A stretch of DNA of 27,434 nucleotides from Candidatus Stahliibacteriota bacterium (GTDB lineage: Bacteria; Hydrothermota; Tepidihabitantia; B3-TA06): the NCBI GenBank assembly GCA_030592225.1, contig JAUVJT010000003.1, forward strand, positions 1 through 27,434, read 5' to 3'. Of the stretch, positions 1-7,308 are shown piece by piece. The position numbers were made by a program, and so were the translations under genes. Below the pieces are notes generated by a model. That model did not search any database. It had not been told where the DNA came from and worked only from the letters and a program-made list of their open reading frames with translations. Positions within the stretch are counted from its first letter, which is position 1, and the number at the start of each line of letters is the position of its first letter.

Positions 1-2
1 GC

Positions 3-395
3 AAACGGGACATAACCACGGACAGGCTGACCACATCAGGCCCCTATGCCATCTTCCGCCATCCGTTGTACGTCGGCAATGCGCTTCTTGTCGCGGCAGG
101 ATTGACACTCCTGCAACCCCATTGGATACTGATTATCCTGACAGCGCTGGGGTTCGTGTTCCTGTACCTACTCATAGGCAGAGCCGAGGAGCGCAAACTG
201 GCGGAGCGATACGGCGACGAGTACGAGGAATTTCGCAGACGTGTTACCCCGTTCTTTCCAAAGAGATTTGTTGGACCGCTGTTTGCCGGATTCAGCCTGC
301 GCTGGGCATTGAACGAGTACAACACCTGGATTTGGGTGGCACTGCTTTATCTACTGGCGTTTCTGCGTACCTTGGTTCCCAGTTTGGTTCCGTAA
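3..395 (+). CDS. Isoprenylcysteine carboxyl methyltransferase-like membrane protein, 5'-truncated
   Basis: The reading frame is open from the window edge, so the N-terminus is missing. The visible part contains GPYAIFRHPLYVGN, the SAM-binding signature of the ICMT/PEMT-like family of small integral-membrane methyltransferases. A hydrophobic hairpin follows (about positions 66-180). Next comes the family's C-terminal amphipathic stretch with RAEERKLAERYGDEYEEF and a terminal PFFP. Members methylate small or lipid-linked substrates at the membrane; the substrate here cannot be told. The last 8-10 codons (LVPSLVP and stop) run into the left end of the IS481-like remnant, so the native C-terminus was probably replaced by insertion-sequence DNA. 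A TTG at 66 could be read as a start, but it lies inside the conserved motif and is not the real one. Confidence 0.8.
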   Translation, partial: KRDITTDRLTTSGPYAIFRHPLYVGNALLVAAGLTLLQPHWILIILTALGFVFLYLLIGRAEERKLAERYGDEYEEFRRRVTPFFPKRFVGPLFAGFSLRWALNEYNTWIWVALLYLLAFLRTLVPSLVP

Positions 396-1336
396 TCTGT
401 ACCATGCGTCTCATGTTGGCCTTCTTCCCGGACGGCGGGATTGTCGTCCAGAACGCTTCAGCCTTGCCGTTGGTCTGAGGACGATAGGGACGGGTATAAC
501 GATGTTTGATCCCTGCAACAACCAGCGCTATCTCAAAAGCATGGAGCGGACGGGCAGGACGGATATGGGTGCTAAACTCCTTACCGTTATCGGTCAGGAT
601 GGCCTTGAACTTAATCCGGTAACGCACCCAGAACCAGCGCAACGCACGCCTGACGAACCGGGCAGCAGTCTTAGCCTTTTTGTTCGGCACAAGTTCTCAA
701 TAGGTTAATCTGCTAGCATCATCCAAAAGCGCCATCTCATAACGCTTGTCTTTAGAATCTTCGCCCTTGATGTTAGGCAACTTCTTGGTGTCCATGTACC
801 CTAACTCGCCTGGGGTCTTTTTCTCGTAACGAACTATATCCTCTTTACGATTCTTGCGGGAAGCAGGATACCGCTTGAGTACGTTATAACAGGCGCGTTG
901 ACTCAGAGGACATCCTGTGGATGGGTTACCTATGCTGCAATCCCTTAGATACGCTGCTATCAAAGGAGCTGTCCAACCCAGACGGTGATGCATTCACTAT
1001 CATCCGCTCGTAGTCCTTTGGCGCTCTTCCGTAAGGACGACCGCGAGGACCAGCCTTACGGGGAAGAAGGCTCCCAGGCCTCCTGTTACCCTCAAACCAA
1101 CGTGTACGCATCCGATACGAAGTGCCCCGTCGGGCATAGCGTACGGGCAGTGTAACCTGCGAACTCCGCAAGTTCCAATACTGTCTTGAACCGCTTGCTT
1201 TCTTCTCGCATCACTCTTTCCATCTCAACCATTAATGGCTTTCGTTGCTTGATCATGGCTTCTTTCTCAGGTAAAGTCATACTTCTATCCTCCTTGTTCT
1301 TAACTCTACCTGAGACGCAATTCACTGCAACCTACA
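388..1336 (-). mobile_element. Decayed IS481-family-like insertion sequence (approximate ends)
   Basis: This gene-sized minus-strand segment encodes fragments of a DDE integrase-core transposase preceded by a good ribosome site. Its probable ends are imperfect inverted repeats that share TGCGTCTCA: plus strand at 405-413 and minus strand at 1319-1311. The outer limits are only estimated. Frameshifts, an internal stop and a shortened C-terminus show it cannot encode its own transposase. It lies between the truncated methyltransferase gene and the pilM promoter. Confidence 0.6.
400..1280 (-). pseudogene. IS481-like transposase pseudogene (two frameshifts, one internal TGA)
   Basis: Translation would begin at ATG 1280 (MTLPEKEAMIKQRKPL), with AAGGAGG at 1296-1290. 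The product is then split over three frames. The N-terminal helical part lies at about 1280-1140. The helix-turn-helix region (RTRWFEGNRRPGSLLPRKAG) is in a second frame at about 1150-1000. The integrase core is in a third frame from about 993. In the core, GELGYMDTKKLPNI supplies the first Asp, ILTDNGKEFS the second, and RPYRPQTNGKAEAFW the region with the last Glu, as in IS481/IS3-type DDE transposases. The core frame is broken by TGA at 699-697, between ...DDASRLTY and ELVPNKKAKTAARF. After AEAFW the protein runs into the element end, so the usual C-terminal part is lost. Confidence 0.8.
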
Positions 1337-1356
1337 CCTTAGCATTCAGATACTGC

Positions 1357-1473
1357 CCTCTCGTTCTTGACATCCTACCCACTCCCCATATACTCCCTCC
1401 ATGACTTACGGGATAGACATCGCAGGAGCGGAAATCAGGTGGGTGCGACTTAATCCCGCTAATACGTCGCCCT
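1357..1473 (+). repeat. Left copy of a 117-bp inverted repeat (pilM promoter and first codons)
   Basis: This segment matches the reverse complement of 4171-4287 with about six mismatches. It spans the -35 and -10 elements, the start codon and roughly the first 24 codons of the pilM-like gene. The two copies face each other around pilM-pilN-pilO-mazG. Confidence 0.9.
1367..1394 (+). promoter_or_regulatory. Promoter of pilM-like operon, leaderless type
   Basis: TTGACA at 1367-1372, a 16-nt spacer and TATACT at 1389-1394 form a near-consensus housekeeping-sigma promoter. The ATG follows only 6 nt after the -10 box. The predicted transcription start therefore coincides with the start codon, and there is no room for a Shine-Dalgarno sequence. 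Confidence 0.75.
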
Positions 1474-2261
1474 CTGATAAATCCGCCTGTGGCCGCATCG
1501 CGCTTGAAGCCAATGCGTCAGGGCAGAGCATCAAGCAGGCCCTGCGGACGTTCTTCTCAAGCAAACGGGTGAAGCGCTTTGTGTTTCCCCTATACGGTCA
1601 AGGGGTGCGGGCCAGGTGTTTTCCTTCAGACAAGGTGGATATATCCGAGCTTGAGGATAACGTATCCTGGGAAGCGAAGTTCATGCTTGCCTATGACAAG
1701 CATCGCGACGTGTTGAGTTTTGATCCGCTTCGCAGCGTGGCCAACCAGACCTGGGTCGCGGCTGCAGCGGCTCCACTGGAGACGATTCGCGCTCAAACCG
1801 AGCTTTTCCCCAATAGCCCCGCATACACAGATACCGCTTTAACCGCGCTTGCCAACGCGGTGCTGGAGTCCAAATGGGGTCAAAAGGACGTCAAAATTCT
1901 GCACCTGGACAGGAACAGGGGGTTTGTCGTTGTTGTAAGTCACGGTAATCCTATTCTTACGCAGGAGATTCCCAACGTTAAGTTGACGGACATCAAGCTG
2001 GATAAGGATGCGTTGAGTTTGTGGCAGGATGAGTTGAAGCTGCGCCGCAATTTTCTTCCCCAGGATAAGCGGGGGCTTGACCATTTTCTGCTGTCCGGCG
2101 AGGCAGCCACCGTGGCTGAAAACGCGGTTGCTTTGGGTAAGCGCATCGATCTGGCGGGCGAGGTGTTCAATCCCTTTGAAGGGACACAGATCGAATACGA
2201 GCCTGAGGAAGCTGCGCTCTACACCCTGGCTTACGCATGCGCATTGAGAGGTCAGGGATGA
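1401..2261 (+). CDS. pilM: PilM-like actin-fold assembly ATPase
   Basis: This 286-residue protein opens with MTYGIDIAGAEIRWVRL, the phosphate-binding strand-turn of the PilM/FtsA actin-like fold. In type IV pilus and type II secretion systems, PilM sits on the cytoplasmic face of the inner membrane and binds the N-terminal tail of PilN. The protein is shorter than classical PilM (about 350 residues) and sequence similarity beyond the first strand is weak, so the call rests largely on context. The next gene has PilN topology and the one after has PilO topology, all joined by ATGA overlaps. The ATG is placed 6 nt after the -10 box, implying leaderless translation. The first ~24 codons are duplicated in inverted orientation at 4171-4243. 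Confidence 0.75.
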   Translation: MTYGIDIAGAEIRWVRLNPANTSPSDKSACGRIALEANASGQSIKQALRTFFSSKRVKRFVFPLYGQGVRARCFPSDKVDISELEDNVSWEAKFMLAYDKHRDVLSFDPLRSVANQTWVAAAAAPLETIRAQTELFPNSPAYTDTALTALANAVLESKWGQKDVKILHLDRNRGFVVVVSHGNPILTQEIPNVKLTDIKLDKDALSLWQDELKLRRNFLPQDKRGLDHFLLSGEAATVAENAVALGKRIDLAGEVFNPFEGTQIEYEPEEAALYTLAYACALRGQG

Positions 2262-2779
2262 TAAAAATAGACCTTTCCCTGCCGCGTCGCCGGGAAAAAC
2301 TTACCGCCCTGCAATTCATACTGCTTTTTGTGGGTATCTTGCTGGGAACCGCACTCATAGCAGGCATTTGTCTCGTGCTCCAGTGGAATTCACTCAACAA
2401 CCTGGCGGGCGAGATTGAGGAACTAAGAGCAAGGCGCGATTCGCTCGAGGTGGTGAGCGCGGAGATTATCGAATACGAAGAATTCCATGAGCGCTACACG
2501 GGTTTTTTGATGGCAATGGACGAGGCGGGTGTTTGGGCAGATAAACAGCTGGATATACTGACTCGTTTGAGAACTGACCTTGAACCCGGTATGAGGCTGC
2601 TGTCGGCCAGTATTGCAGGCGACAGCGTGGTTAGTTGGGTTTTGAGTCCTTCCAACGTCAAGGTGGCGCGCTACGTAGAGGCGCTTTCCCGCAGCGGTTA
2701 CTTTGCAGAACTTGAAAGCGTTCCCCAGGGAACCAAGCAGGGCTTGATTGAGCACAAAGTGGTGTTGAGGTTGCGATGA
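2258..2779 (+). CDS. pilN: PilN-like inner-membrane assembly protein
   Basis: I chose ATG 2258 because it overlaps the pilM stop as ATGA and yields the PilN-type start MIKIDLSLPRRREK. An in-frame ATG at 2237 would add seven residues. The 173-residue product has a basic cytoplasmic tail, one membrane helix at about residues 18-42, a coiled-coil-like stretch at 45-75, and a periplasmic domain ending in strands resembling the PilN ferredoxin-like fold (VARYVEALSRSGYF; HKVVLRLR). Length, topology and the short N-terminal peptide used for docking PilM all fit PilN/GspL-like proteins. It is probably co-translated with its neighbours and pairs with the PilO-like protein encoded next. Confidence 0.78.
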   Translation: MIKIDLSLPRRREKLTALQFILLFVGILLGTALIAGICLVLQWNSLNNLAGEIEELRARRDSLEVVSAEIIEYEEFHERYTGFLMAMDEAGVWADKQLDILTRLRTDLEPGMRLLSASIAGDSVVSWVLSPSNVKVARYVEALSRSGYFAELESVPQGTKQGLIEHKVVLRLR

Positions 2780-3285
2780 AGATTGCAGTAAGCGTTATAT
2801 TCGGGGCGCTGTCCGTTCTTGTGATTGCCGGCGGCGTATTTCTGGGGCTGCGTAATCAGCAGCATCATCAGGATTTCCTTGAAGAACGCAGGGAGCTTTC
2901 CGCCCGGGTGACGGAACTTGAAACCCAGACCTTCAACTGGGATGGTTTGCCTGAAGACGTTGCCAGGATTCGGACCGAACTGGATAGCATTACCGATACC
3001 CTTTTGCTTGCCGAACAGGCGCTTTCGGAGCGTCTGGGTGTTCAGGGTCCACTTTACAAATCTCCCAGGTTTGCCGTCGGTGAACCCCATGAAGGCGGGG
3101 GATGGCGGGTTTATCCCTTTACCCTTACCATCGAGGGGCGTCCCGCAGCGGTTGATTCTTTCCTGAGAGACTTGAACCGGGATCTTCCCCTTACCCGTAT
3201 GGATCAAATAGACGCCGTTCTCAAGTCCTCCCGCAGGCTCAAGCTCGATATAAAGGGTTTGGTGCGATTTCCGCTTCAGGACTGA
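2776..3285 (+). CDS. pilO: PilO-like inner-membrane assembly protein
   Basis: The ATG at 2776 overlaps the pilN stop by 4 nt. The 169-residue product has one N-terminal membrane helix (about residues 5-25) and a coiled-coil segment rich in Glu, Arg and Leu (about 30-60). A C-terminal periplasmic domain with alternating strands follows (YPFTLTIEGRPAAVDSFLRD), typical of the PilO ferredoxin-like fold that dimerises with PilN. No PilP, PilQ or pilus motor genes follow; the next gene is mazG. The name depends on gene order and topology more than on sequence identity. Confidence 0.7.
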   Translation: MKIAVSVIFGALSVLVIAGGVFLGLRNQQHHQDFLEERRELSARVTELETQTFNWDGLPEDVARIRTELDSITDTLLLAEQALSERLGVQGPLYKSPRFAVGEPHEGGGWRVYPFTLTIEGRPAAVDSFLRDLNRDLPLTRMDQIDAVLKSSRRLKLDIKGLVRFPLQD

Positions 3286-3291
3286 GACCCG

Positions 3292-4095
3292 GTGGGCGAA
3301 TCCGAAAACAAGCATCCAGATAAAAATCTCCGCCAGATAGTTAAAAAACTTCGAGCGGAATGTCCATGGGATCGCAAGCAAACCACCTCCTCAATCGGCC
3401 ATCTCTATATCGAGGAGGCCTACGAACTCGCAGAAGCGCTGGAATCAGGCGACGGCGCGAGGATCGAGGAAGAGTTGGGTGACCTGCTTTACGTCGTTTT
3501 GATGGGAATCCGGATTGCCGCGGACGCAGGGCTTACCGATTACGAAAAGGTGGAACAGAAGGCCAAATCCAAGCTCATACGGCGTCACCCCCACGTGTTC
3601 GACAATTTGAAAATCAACGATGAATCCGAGATTCTTGCCAACTGGGAAAAGATTAAGGAAACCGAGAAAAAGGATAGAAGAGAGGCAGGATTCTTTGACG
3701 GCATCCCCAAATCCATGCCTGCGCTCATGCGTGCCCAGATGATGCAGGAGCGGGCGGCCAGGATTGGTTTTGATTGGCCTTCTGCACAGGGTCCGGTTGC
3801 CAAAATCAGGGAAGAGACAGTAGAACTTGAAGAGCATATTGTAGCAGGGGGGACTAAGGACGACTTGGAATACGAACTTGGTGATTTGCTGTTCTCGGTG
3901 GTGAACCTGGCACGGCACATCAATATCAGGGCAGCCGATGCGCTCGGACGCGCAAACCGCAAGTTCCAGCGTCGGTTCGAGGAGGTGCGCAGGCTGGTCA
4001 GGGAGCGTAATCTCGACCTTGCCAAGCTGGGCATCAAAGAGCTGGATAAGCTGTGGGACGAGGTTAAGGCGCAGGAAGAGCTAACCACAGATTGA
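3292..4095 (+). CDS. mazG: Nucleoside triphosphate pyrophosphohydrolase MazG
   Basis: This 267-residue protein with two tandem MazG domains hydrolyses NTPs or dNTPs to the monophosphate and PPi, a house-cleaning activity against aberrant nucleotides. Domain 1 has CPWD (24-27), EEAYE (41-45) and EELGD (60-64), the acidic Mg2+ ligands. Domain 2 has REETVELEEH (173-182) and ELGD (195-198). The length matches E. coli-type MazG (about 263). GTG 3292 follows the pilO stop after 6 nt and no better start is visible. The last codons (LTTD) fall in a dispersed repeat resembling ACCACAGATTGACGCAGAT, so the extreme C-terminus was probably altered by repeat insertion. A promoter at 4277-4250 points back toward its 3' end. 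Confidence 0.93.
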   Translation: MGESENKHPDKNLRQIVKKLRAECPWDRKQTTSSIGHLYIEEAYELAEALESGDGARIEEELGDLLYVVLMGIRIAADAGLTDYEKVEQKAKSKLIRRHPHVFDNLKINDESEILANWEKIKETEKKDRREAGFFDGIPKSMPALMRAQMMQERAARIGFDWPSAQGPVAKIREETVELEEHIVAGGTKDDLEYELGDLLFSVVNLARHINIRAADALGRANRKFQRRFEEVRRLVRERNLDLAKLGIKELDKLWDEVKAQEELTTD

Positions 4096-4103
4096 CGCAG
4101 ATG
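4083..4103 (+). repeat. Copy of a CACAGATT-type dispersed repeat
   Basis: The junction between the mazG stop and the spacer reads like the short repeat also found at 17821-17841 (ACC-A/G-CAGATT followed by AC-CAGAT). It supplies the last codons of mazG. Confidence 0.45.
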
Positions 4104-4170
4104 ACAACTCGTTTCACTCGTCCTCCTTCGGTGAAGTTCATTTCATTCGCTTCCCTTCGGTAAAATTGTA

Positions 4171-4287
4171 GGGGCGACGTATTAGCGGAATTAAGTTGCA
4201 CCCACCTGATTTCCGCTCCTGCGATGTCTATCCCGTAAGTCATGGGAGGAGTATATGGGGAGAGGGTAGGATGTCAAGAACGAGAGG
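4171..4287 (-). repeat. Right copy of the 117-bp inverted repeat (displaced pilM promoter and 5' end)
   Basis: The reverse complement of this stretch is about 95% identical by eye to 1357-1473, including the promoter and an ATG at 4243. The copied reading frame starts MTYGIDIAGAEIRWVQLN and runs about 24 codons before similarity stops, so it is a promoter with a gene fragment. It fills most of the 266-bp spacer between mazG and the ATPase gene. Confidence 0.9.
4250..4277 (-). promoter_or_regulatory. Duplicate pilM promoter, pointing back into mazG
   Basis: On the minus strand, TTGACA (4277-4272), a 16-nt spacer and TATACT (4255-4250) are intact. Transcripts would begin near 4243 and read antisense into the 3' end of mazG. 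Confidence 0.6.
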
Positions 4288-4325
4288 ACTGACTCAGAAG
4301 TAAATTCTGCTTGTACTTGCAAAGA

Positions 4326-4353
4326 TTGACAAATCCGATCTGAGGAGTATAGT
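4326..4353 (+). promoter_or_regulatory. Promoter of ATPase/TOPRIM cassette, leaderless type
   Basis: TTGACA at 4326-4331, a 16-nt spacer and TATAGT at 4348-4353 precede the ATG at 4362 by 8 nt. A start at or just before the A of the ATG is expected, and no Shine-Dalgarno sequence is present. Confidence 0.7.
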
Positions 4354-4361
4354 CTTCCGTA

Positions 4362-5672
4362 ATGATACGAAAAATTCGAATTCAAGGCTTCAAGTCTTTA
4401 CCTGATGTTGAGTTAGAGTTAGGGAGGATCAACGTCTTCATCGGCGCAAACGGCAGTGGCAAGAGTAACATCCTTGAAGCGATAGGAATTCTTGGTGCGG
4501 CGGCTTCAGGTTCTGTAGAATCAGAGAGTATTCGTTATCGTGGTGTGCGTTTAGGGACCCCTGCGTTATACAAAAGTTCTTTCATTGGAAAACGCTTCAG
4601 AACAGTAATTACTTTGGAGGCATGTTGGAAAAACAGAGGTATAGATTCCTCATATAAAGTTAGTTTGTTCAATCCGATAGAGAAGCCGACCGAAGAGTGG
4701 GAGTTCCAGACTGAAACGCTTAAATCCGGGGATCTAGTTTTCTTAACCAGAAACCCTAAAACGTGTTATGTTGCTTCTGGGACAAGGAAAAAAGGCGAAA
4801 AGGAATACACGCCACCACTTAAAATAAATGATAAGGATAAATTTAGCGGATTAGCCAGGCTCTCAACATCATATTTTATGTCATCTTCAATGGAAGATAT
4901 AGAAGGAGAAAAAGTTATAAGAATAGATTTGCATTCTTTGTCTGCGGATCGAATGTTAAAGTTACTTGAGAAATATGCTATTTATACACCAACAACCTCT
5001 GTCCTACGAGGTACAGCAGAAGATAAAATCACCCGTGCTCCTCTCGGTTTGAGTGGAGGAGGTTTACCAATTGCGGTCAAAACACTCTTGGGGAAAAAAG
5101 GGAGCTTCGGACCATTCGATTTAGATGAAGTGCTTGAACTAATCGGGTGGGCCGAAGATATAAATGTAGTACCGACCTTTCAGATTCCTATTTTCCCCTC
5201 TGTTCCTATAGGACAAATAAATCTTCGTTTTCGGGATCGCTATATGCGCGAAGGACGTAATACCCTGTCCGCCTACGACGCCAGCGAAGGAGCCTTATAC
5301 GTTCTCTTCATGCTTGCTCTGATTGCGCATCCCGAGTCGCCCGGGTTTCTTGCCGTAGATAACTTCGATCATTCGATTCACCCCAGATTGATACGTAAGC
5401 TTACGGAAATGATTTGTGAATATGTAGTTGAGGAAGGTAAGCGTCAGATTCTTTTAACAACACACAACCCACTTGCGCTCGACGGACTGGATATTACTGA
5501 TGATGAAATTCGCCTTTTCGCAGTAGACCGGAATTCTGAATCTGGTTTTACCCAAGTAAGAAGAGTTGAACTGTCTGAGAAGTTGTGGAAGGAAGCACAA
5601 GAGAAGGGTCTTAGCCTTTCCCGATTATGGACAATGGGAAGATTAGGCGGAGTTCCTCAAAATCTCTTTTGA
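4362..5672 (+). CDS. AAA15/SMC-like ATPase of a two-gene candidate defence cassette
   Basis: This 436-residue ABC/SMC-type ATPase is related to COG1106/COG4637 (PF13304-like) proteins. It starts IRIQGFKSLPDVELELGRIN, followed by Walker A GANGSGKS (28-35). An ABC-signature-like ASEG lies at 307-310. The Walker B strand is LAVDNFDHSIHP, with D333 followed by N334 where Glu is usual. The switch His is in LLTTHNPLALDGL (H368). The middle part (about 60-290) is family-specific. Such ATPases typically act with a nuclease or toxin partner (OLD, PARIS AriA, AbiLi, retron effectors). Here a TOPRIM-like protein is encoded 10 nt downstream. The gene is visibly AT-richer than its neighbours and sits beside a duplicated promoter fragment, which suggests acquisition. 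ATPase class is certain; the defence role is inferred. Confidence 0.85.
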   Translation: MIRKIRIQGFKSLPDVELELGRINVFIGANGSGKSNILEAIGILGAAASGSVESESIRYRGVRLGTPALYKSSFIGKRFRTVITLEACWKNRGIDSSYKVSLFNPIEKPTEEWEFQTETLKSGDLVFLTRNPKTCYVASGTRKKGEKEYTPPLKINDKDKFSGLARLSTSYFMSSSMEDIEGEKVIRIDLHSLSADRMLKLLEKYAIYTPTTSVLRGTAEDKITRAPLGLSGGGLPIAVKTLLGKKGSFGPFDLDEVLELIGWAEDINVVPTFQIPIFPSVPIGQINLRFRDRYMREGRNTLSAYDASEGALYVLFMLALIAHPESPGFLAVDNFDHSIHPRLIRKLTEMICEYVVEEGKRQILLTTHNPLALDGLDITDDEIRLFAVDRNSESGFTQVRRVELSEKLWKEAQEKGLSLSRLWTMGRLGGVPQNLF

Positions 5673-5682
5673 AAAAACTAAG

Positions 5683-6324
5683 ATGCCACGGATAGGAATC
5701 GTCGCTGAAGGCCGGTCGGATTGGCAGATGTTTGAGGAAATCGCCAAAGTTATCTTAGGCGACGTGGAATTTGAGCGCTTATGTCCAGAGGTTCCGGCAA
5801 TTCGTTCACGGAATAAGTCTTTTGGTTGGCAGGGCGTTAAAGCATGGTGCGAAGAGAATGGAAACAGGCTGAAGATTCTGATGAAAGGAGTCGCTGGAAG
5901 AACTCTTGACTTATTGATTATTCATGTGGATGCATCAATGGCACACAACGTTTCTGCACAACATCCATGCCCTCCTCCAAGCGACACCACAGATGCCCTT
6001 CGTCATGTCATGATTTCTCAATGGTTAAAGACAAAACCCCTACCACCTTTTGTGGTCTTAGCAACCCCTTCCAAAATGACAGACACATGGATACTGGCTA
6101 TACTAAATTCGCAAACTCAAAACCTTGAATGTGATTTCAAGGTAGAGAATCGTTTAGTTGCTCTCGGGCATTTCCGTAAAAAACAAAAACAGATAAAGAA
6201 ACCACGAACCAAGTATTTCCCCCTTACACAAAAAGTGGCTGCAAATATTAATAGTGTTTGCCAGATATGTACAGAGGCAGATCGCTTCGTTAAAGAGTTA
6301 AAAACCGCATCATCTACTCTGTAA
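5683..6324 (+). CDS. Small TOPRIM-like (DUF4276/RloB-type) partner protein
   Basis: This 213-residue protein begins with RIGIVAEGRSDWQMFEEIAK; the E9-G-x-x-D13 pattern after a hydrophobic strand is the first TOPRIM motif. A second strand, LDLLIIHVDAS (75-85), gives D83-A-S where classical TOPRIM domains have D-x-D. The segment CPPPSDTTDALR and TPSKMTDTWILAIL (128-141) resembles the conserved PSK-TEAW region of DUF4276-like proteins. It lies 10 nt after the ATPase gene on the same strand, is similarly AT-rich, and has only a weak ribosome site, so translation is probably coupled. By analogy with AbiLii/RloB or AriB it would be the nuclease or effector controlled by the ATPase. Family placement is by motif only; whether it is catalytically active is open. 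Confidence 0.65.
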   Translation: MPRIGIVAEGRSDWQMFEEIAKVILGDVEFERLCPEVPAIRSRNKSFGWQGVKAWCEENGNRLKILMKGVAGRTLDLLIIHVDASMAHNVSAQHPCPPPSDTTDALRHVMISQWLKTKPLPPFVVLATPSKMTDTWILAILNSQTQNLECDFKVENRLVALGHFRKKQKQIKKPRTKYFPLTQKVAANINSVCQICTEADRFVKELKTASSTL

Positions 6325-6373
6325 CGTAACTCTCTTAAAATCCCTTCATCCATTCTCAACGATTCAAAAATTC

Positions 6374-6401
6374 TTGATTTTCCCGTCAAATGGAGTATAG
6401 T
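6374..6401 (+). promoter_or_regulatory. Promoter of the dapA operon
   Basis: TTGATT at 6374-6379, a 16-nt spacer and TATAGT at 6396-6401 predict a start near 6408. This gives a 13-nt leader that holds AAGGAGG (6410-6416) before ATG 6421. No riboswitch or attenuator fits in so short a leader. Confidence 0.7.
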
Positions 6402-6420
6402 TACCTACCAAGGAGGCGAC

Positions 6421-7308
6421 ATGTTCCGAGGCGCAACAACCGCTCTCGTCACGCCGTTTCGAGACGGCAAGCTGGACGTTGAGTCGCTGGAAAAGCACAT
6501 AAACTGGCAGATTTCCCAGGGCATTGACGGACTCCTGCCCTGCGGGACAACCGGCGAAACTCCGACACTTACACAGAATGAACAGGACACGGTGATCGCA
6601 ACCGCGGTAAGACTTGCAAGCGAGACTGACCGCAAGCTGCCGGTTCTGGCAGGCGCGGGCACCAACTCGACGGCAACGACAATCAAGAGGGTGAACGAGG
6701 TCGCAGAACTGGGCGCTGACGCCGCACTGGTGGTCACCCCTTACTACAACAAACCCACCCAGGAAGGTCTGTACCGGCATTACGCCGAGGTCTGCGAGAA
6801 TACGAACCTGCCCATAGTTATCTACAACGTGCCGGGTAGAACCGGCGGCAACATCCTGCCCGCTACGGTGGAGCGAATTGCTAAGAAATACGAGGGGATA
6901 GTGGCGGTCAAGGAGGCATCGGGCAGCCTGGATCAGTCAACGGATATTGTAAGACGGCTGGGCGATAAGGTGGCGGTGCTTTCAGGTGACGACTCCCTGA
7001 CCCTGCCCATTCTCGCGGCAGGCGGCAAAGGCGTTATATCGGTGGTATCCAACATCGTACCCTACGACGTGGCCAACATGGTGCGATTTTTTGAACGGGG
7101 TGATTTTGTCGCGGCATTGACCCTGCACCAGAAGCTGTTTCCGTTGATTAAGGCGTTATTCATCGAGACCAATCCCGGACCCGTAAAAGCGGCAACCGGG
7201 ATTCTGGGTCTAAACTCAGGAGACGTGCGCCTGCCCATTGCACCGGTTTCAGAGGAAACCTACGAGAAAGTCCGCACAGAGATAGAGAAATACGGCATCG
7301 AGGTATGA
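6421..7308 (+). CDS. dapA: 4-hydroxy-tetrahydrodipicolinate synthase
   Basis: This 295-residue TIM-barrel aldolase condenses pyruvate with aspartate semialdehyde, the first committed step of diaminopimelate and lysine synthesis. The Schiff-base lysine is K164 in VAVKEASGS. The proton relay is present as T44/T45 (CGTTGE), Y108 (TPYYN) and Y135 (IYNVPGRTGG), and R140 binds substrate. The length is standard. ATG 6421 has AAGGAGG five nucleotides upstream and is the first gene after its promoter. It overlaps dapB by 4 nt (ATGA) and opens the eight-gene run that ends at 14732. Confidence 0.97.
   Translation: MFRGATTALVTPFRDGKLDVESLEKHINWQISQGIDGLLPCGTTGETPTLTQNEQDTVIATAVRLASETDRKLPVLAGAGTNSTATTIKRVNEVAELGADAALVVTPYYNKPTQEGLYRHYAEVCENTNLPIVIYNVPGRTGGNILPATVERIAKKYEGIVAVKEASGSLDQSTDIVRRLGDKVAVLSGDDSLTLPILAAGGKGVISVVSNIVPYDVANMVRFFERGDFVAALTLHQKLFPLIKALFIETNPGPVKAATGILGLNSGDVRLPIAPVSEETYEKVRTEIEKYGIEV

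Noticed and set aside
697..699. In-frame TGA in the transposase, considered as recoding or selenocysteine
   Set aside because: Two further frameshifts in the same gene show general decay, and transposases of this type are not selenoproteins.
2698..3381. 227-codon ORF on the minus strand across pilO
   Set aside because: It is antisense to the pilO-like gene, which has membrane topology and ATGA coupling with its neighbours. The antisense product has no recognisable motifs.
4191..4385. 64-codon minus-strand ORF between mazG and the ATPase gene
   Set aside because: It reads the duplicated pilM promoter in a non-pilM frame. The genuine copied frame starts at 4243 and is a short fragment without a complete gene.
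6325..6420. Possible lysine riboswitch upstream of dapA
   Set aside because: The predicted leader is about 13 nt, far too short for an L-box. No terminator-like hairpin is seen before the promoter.
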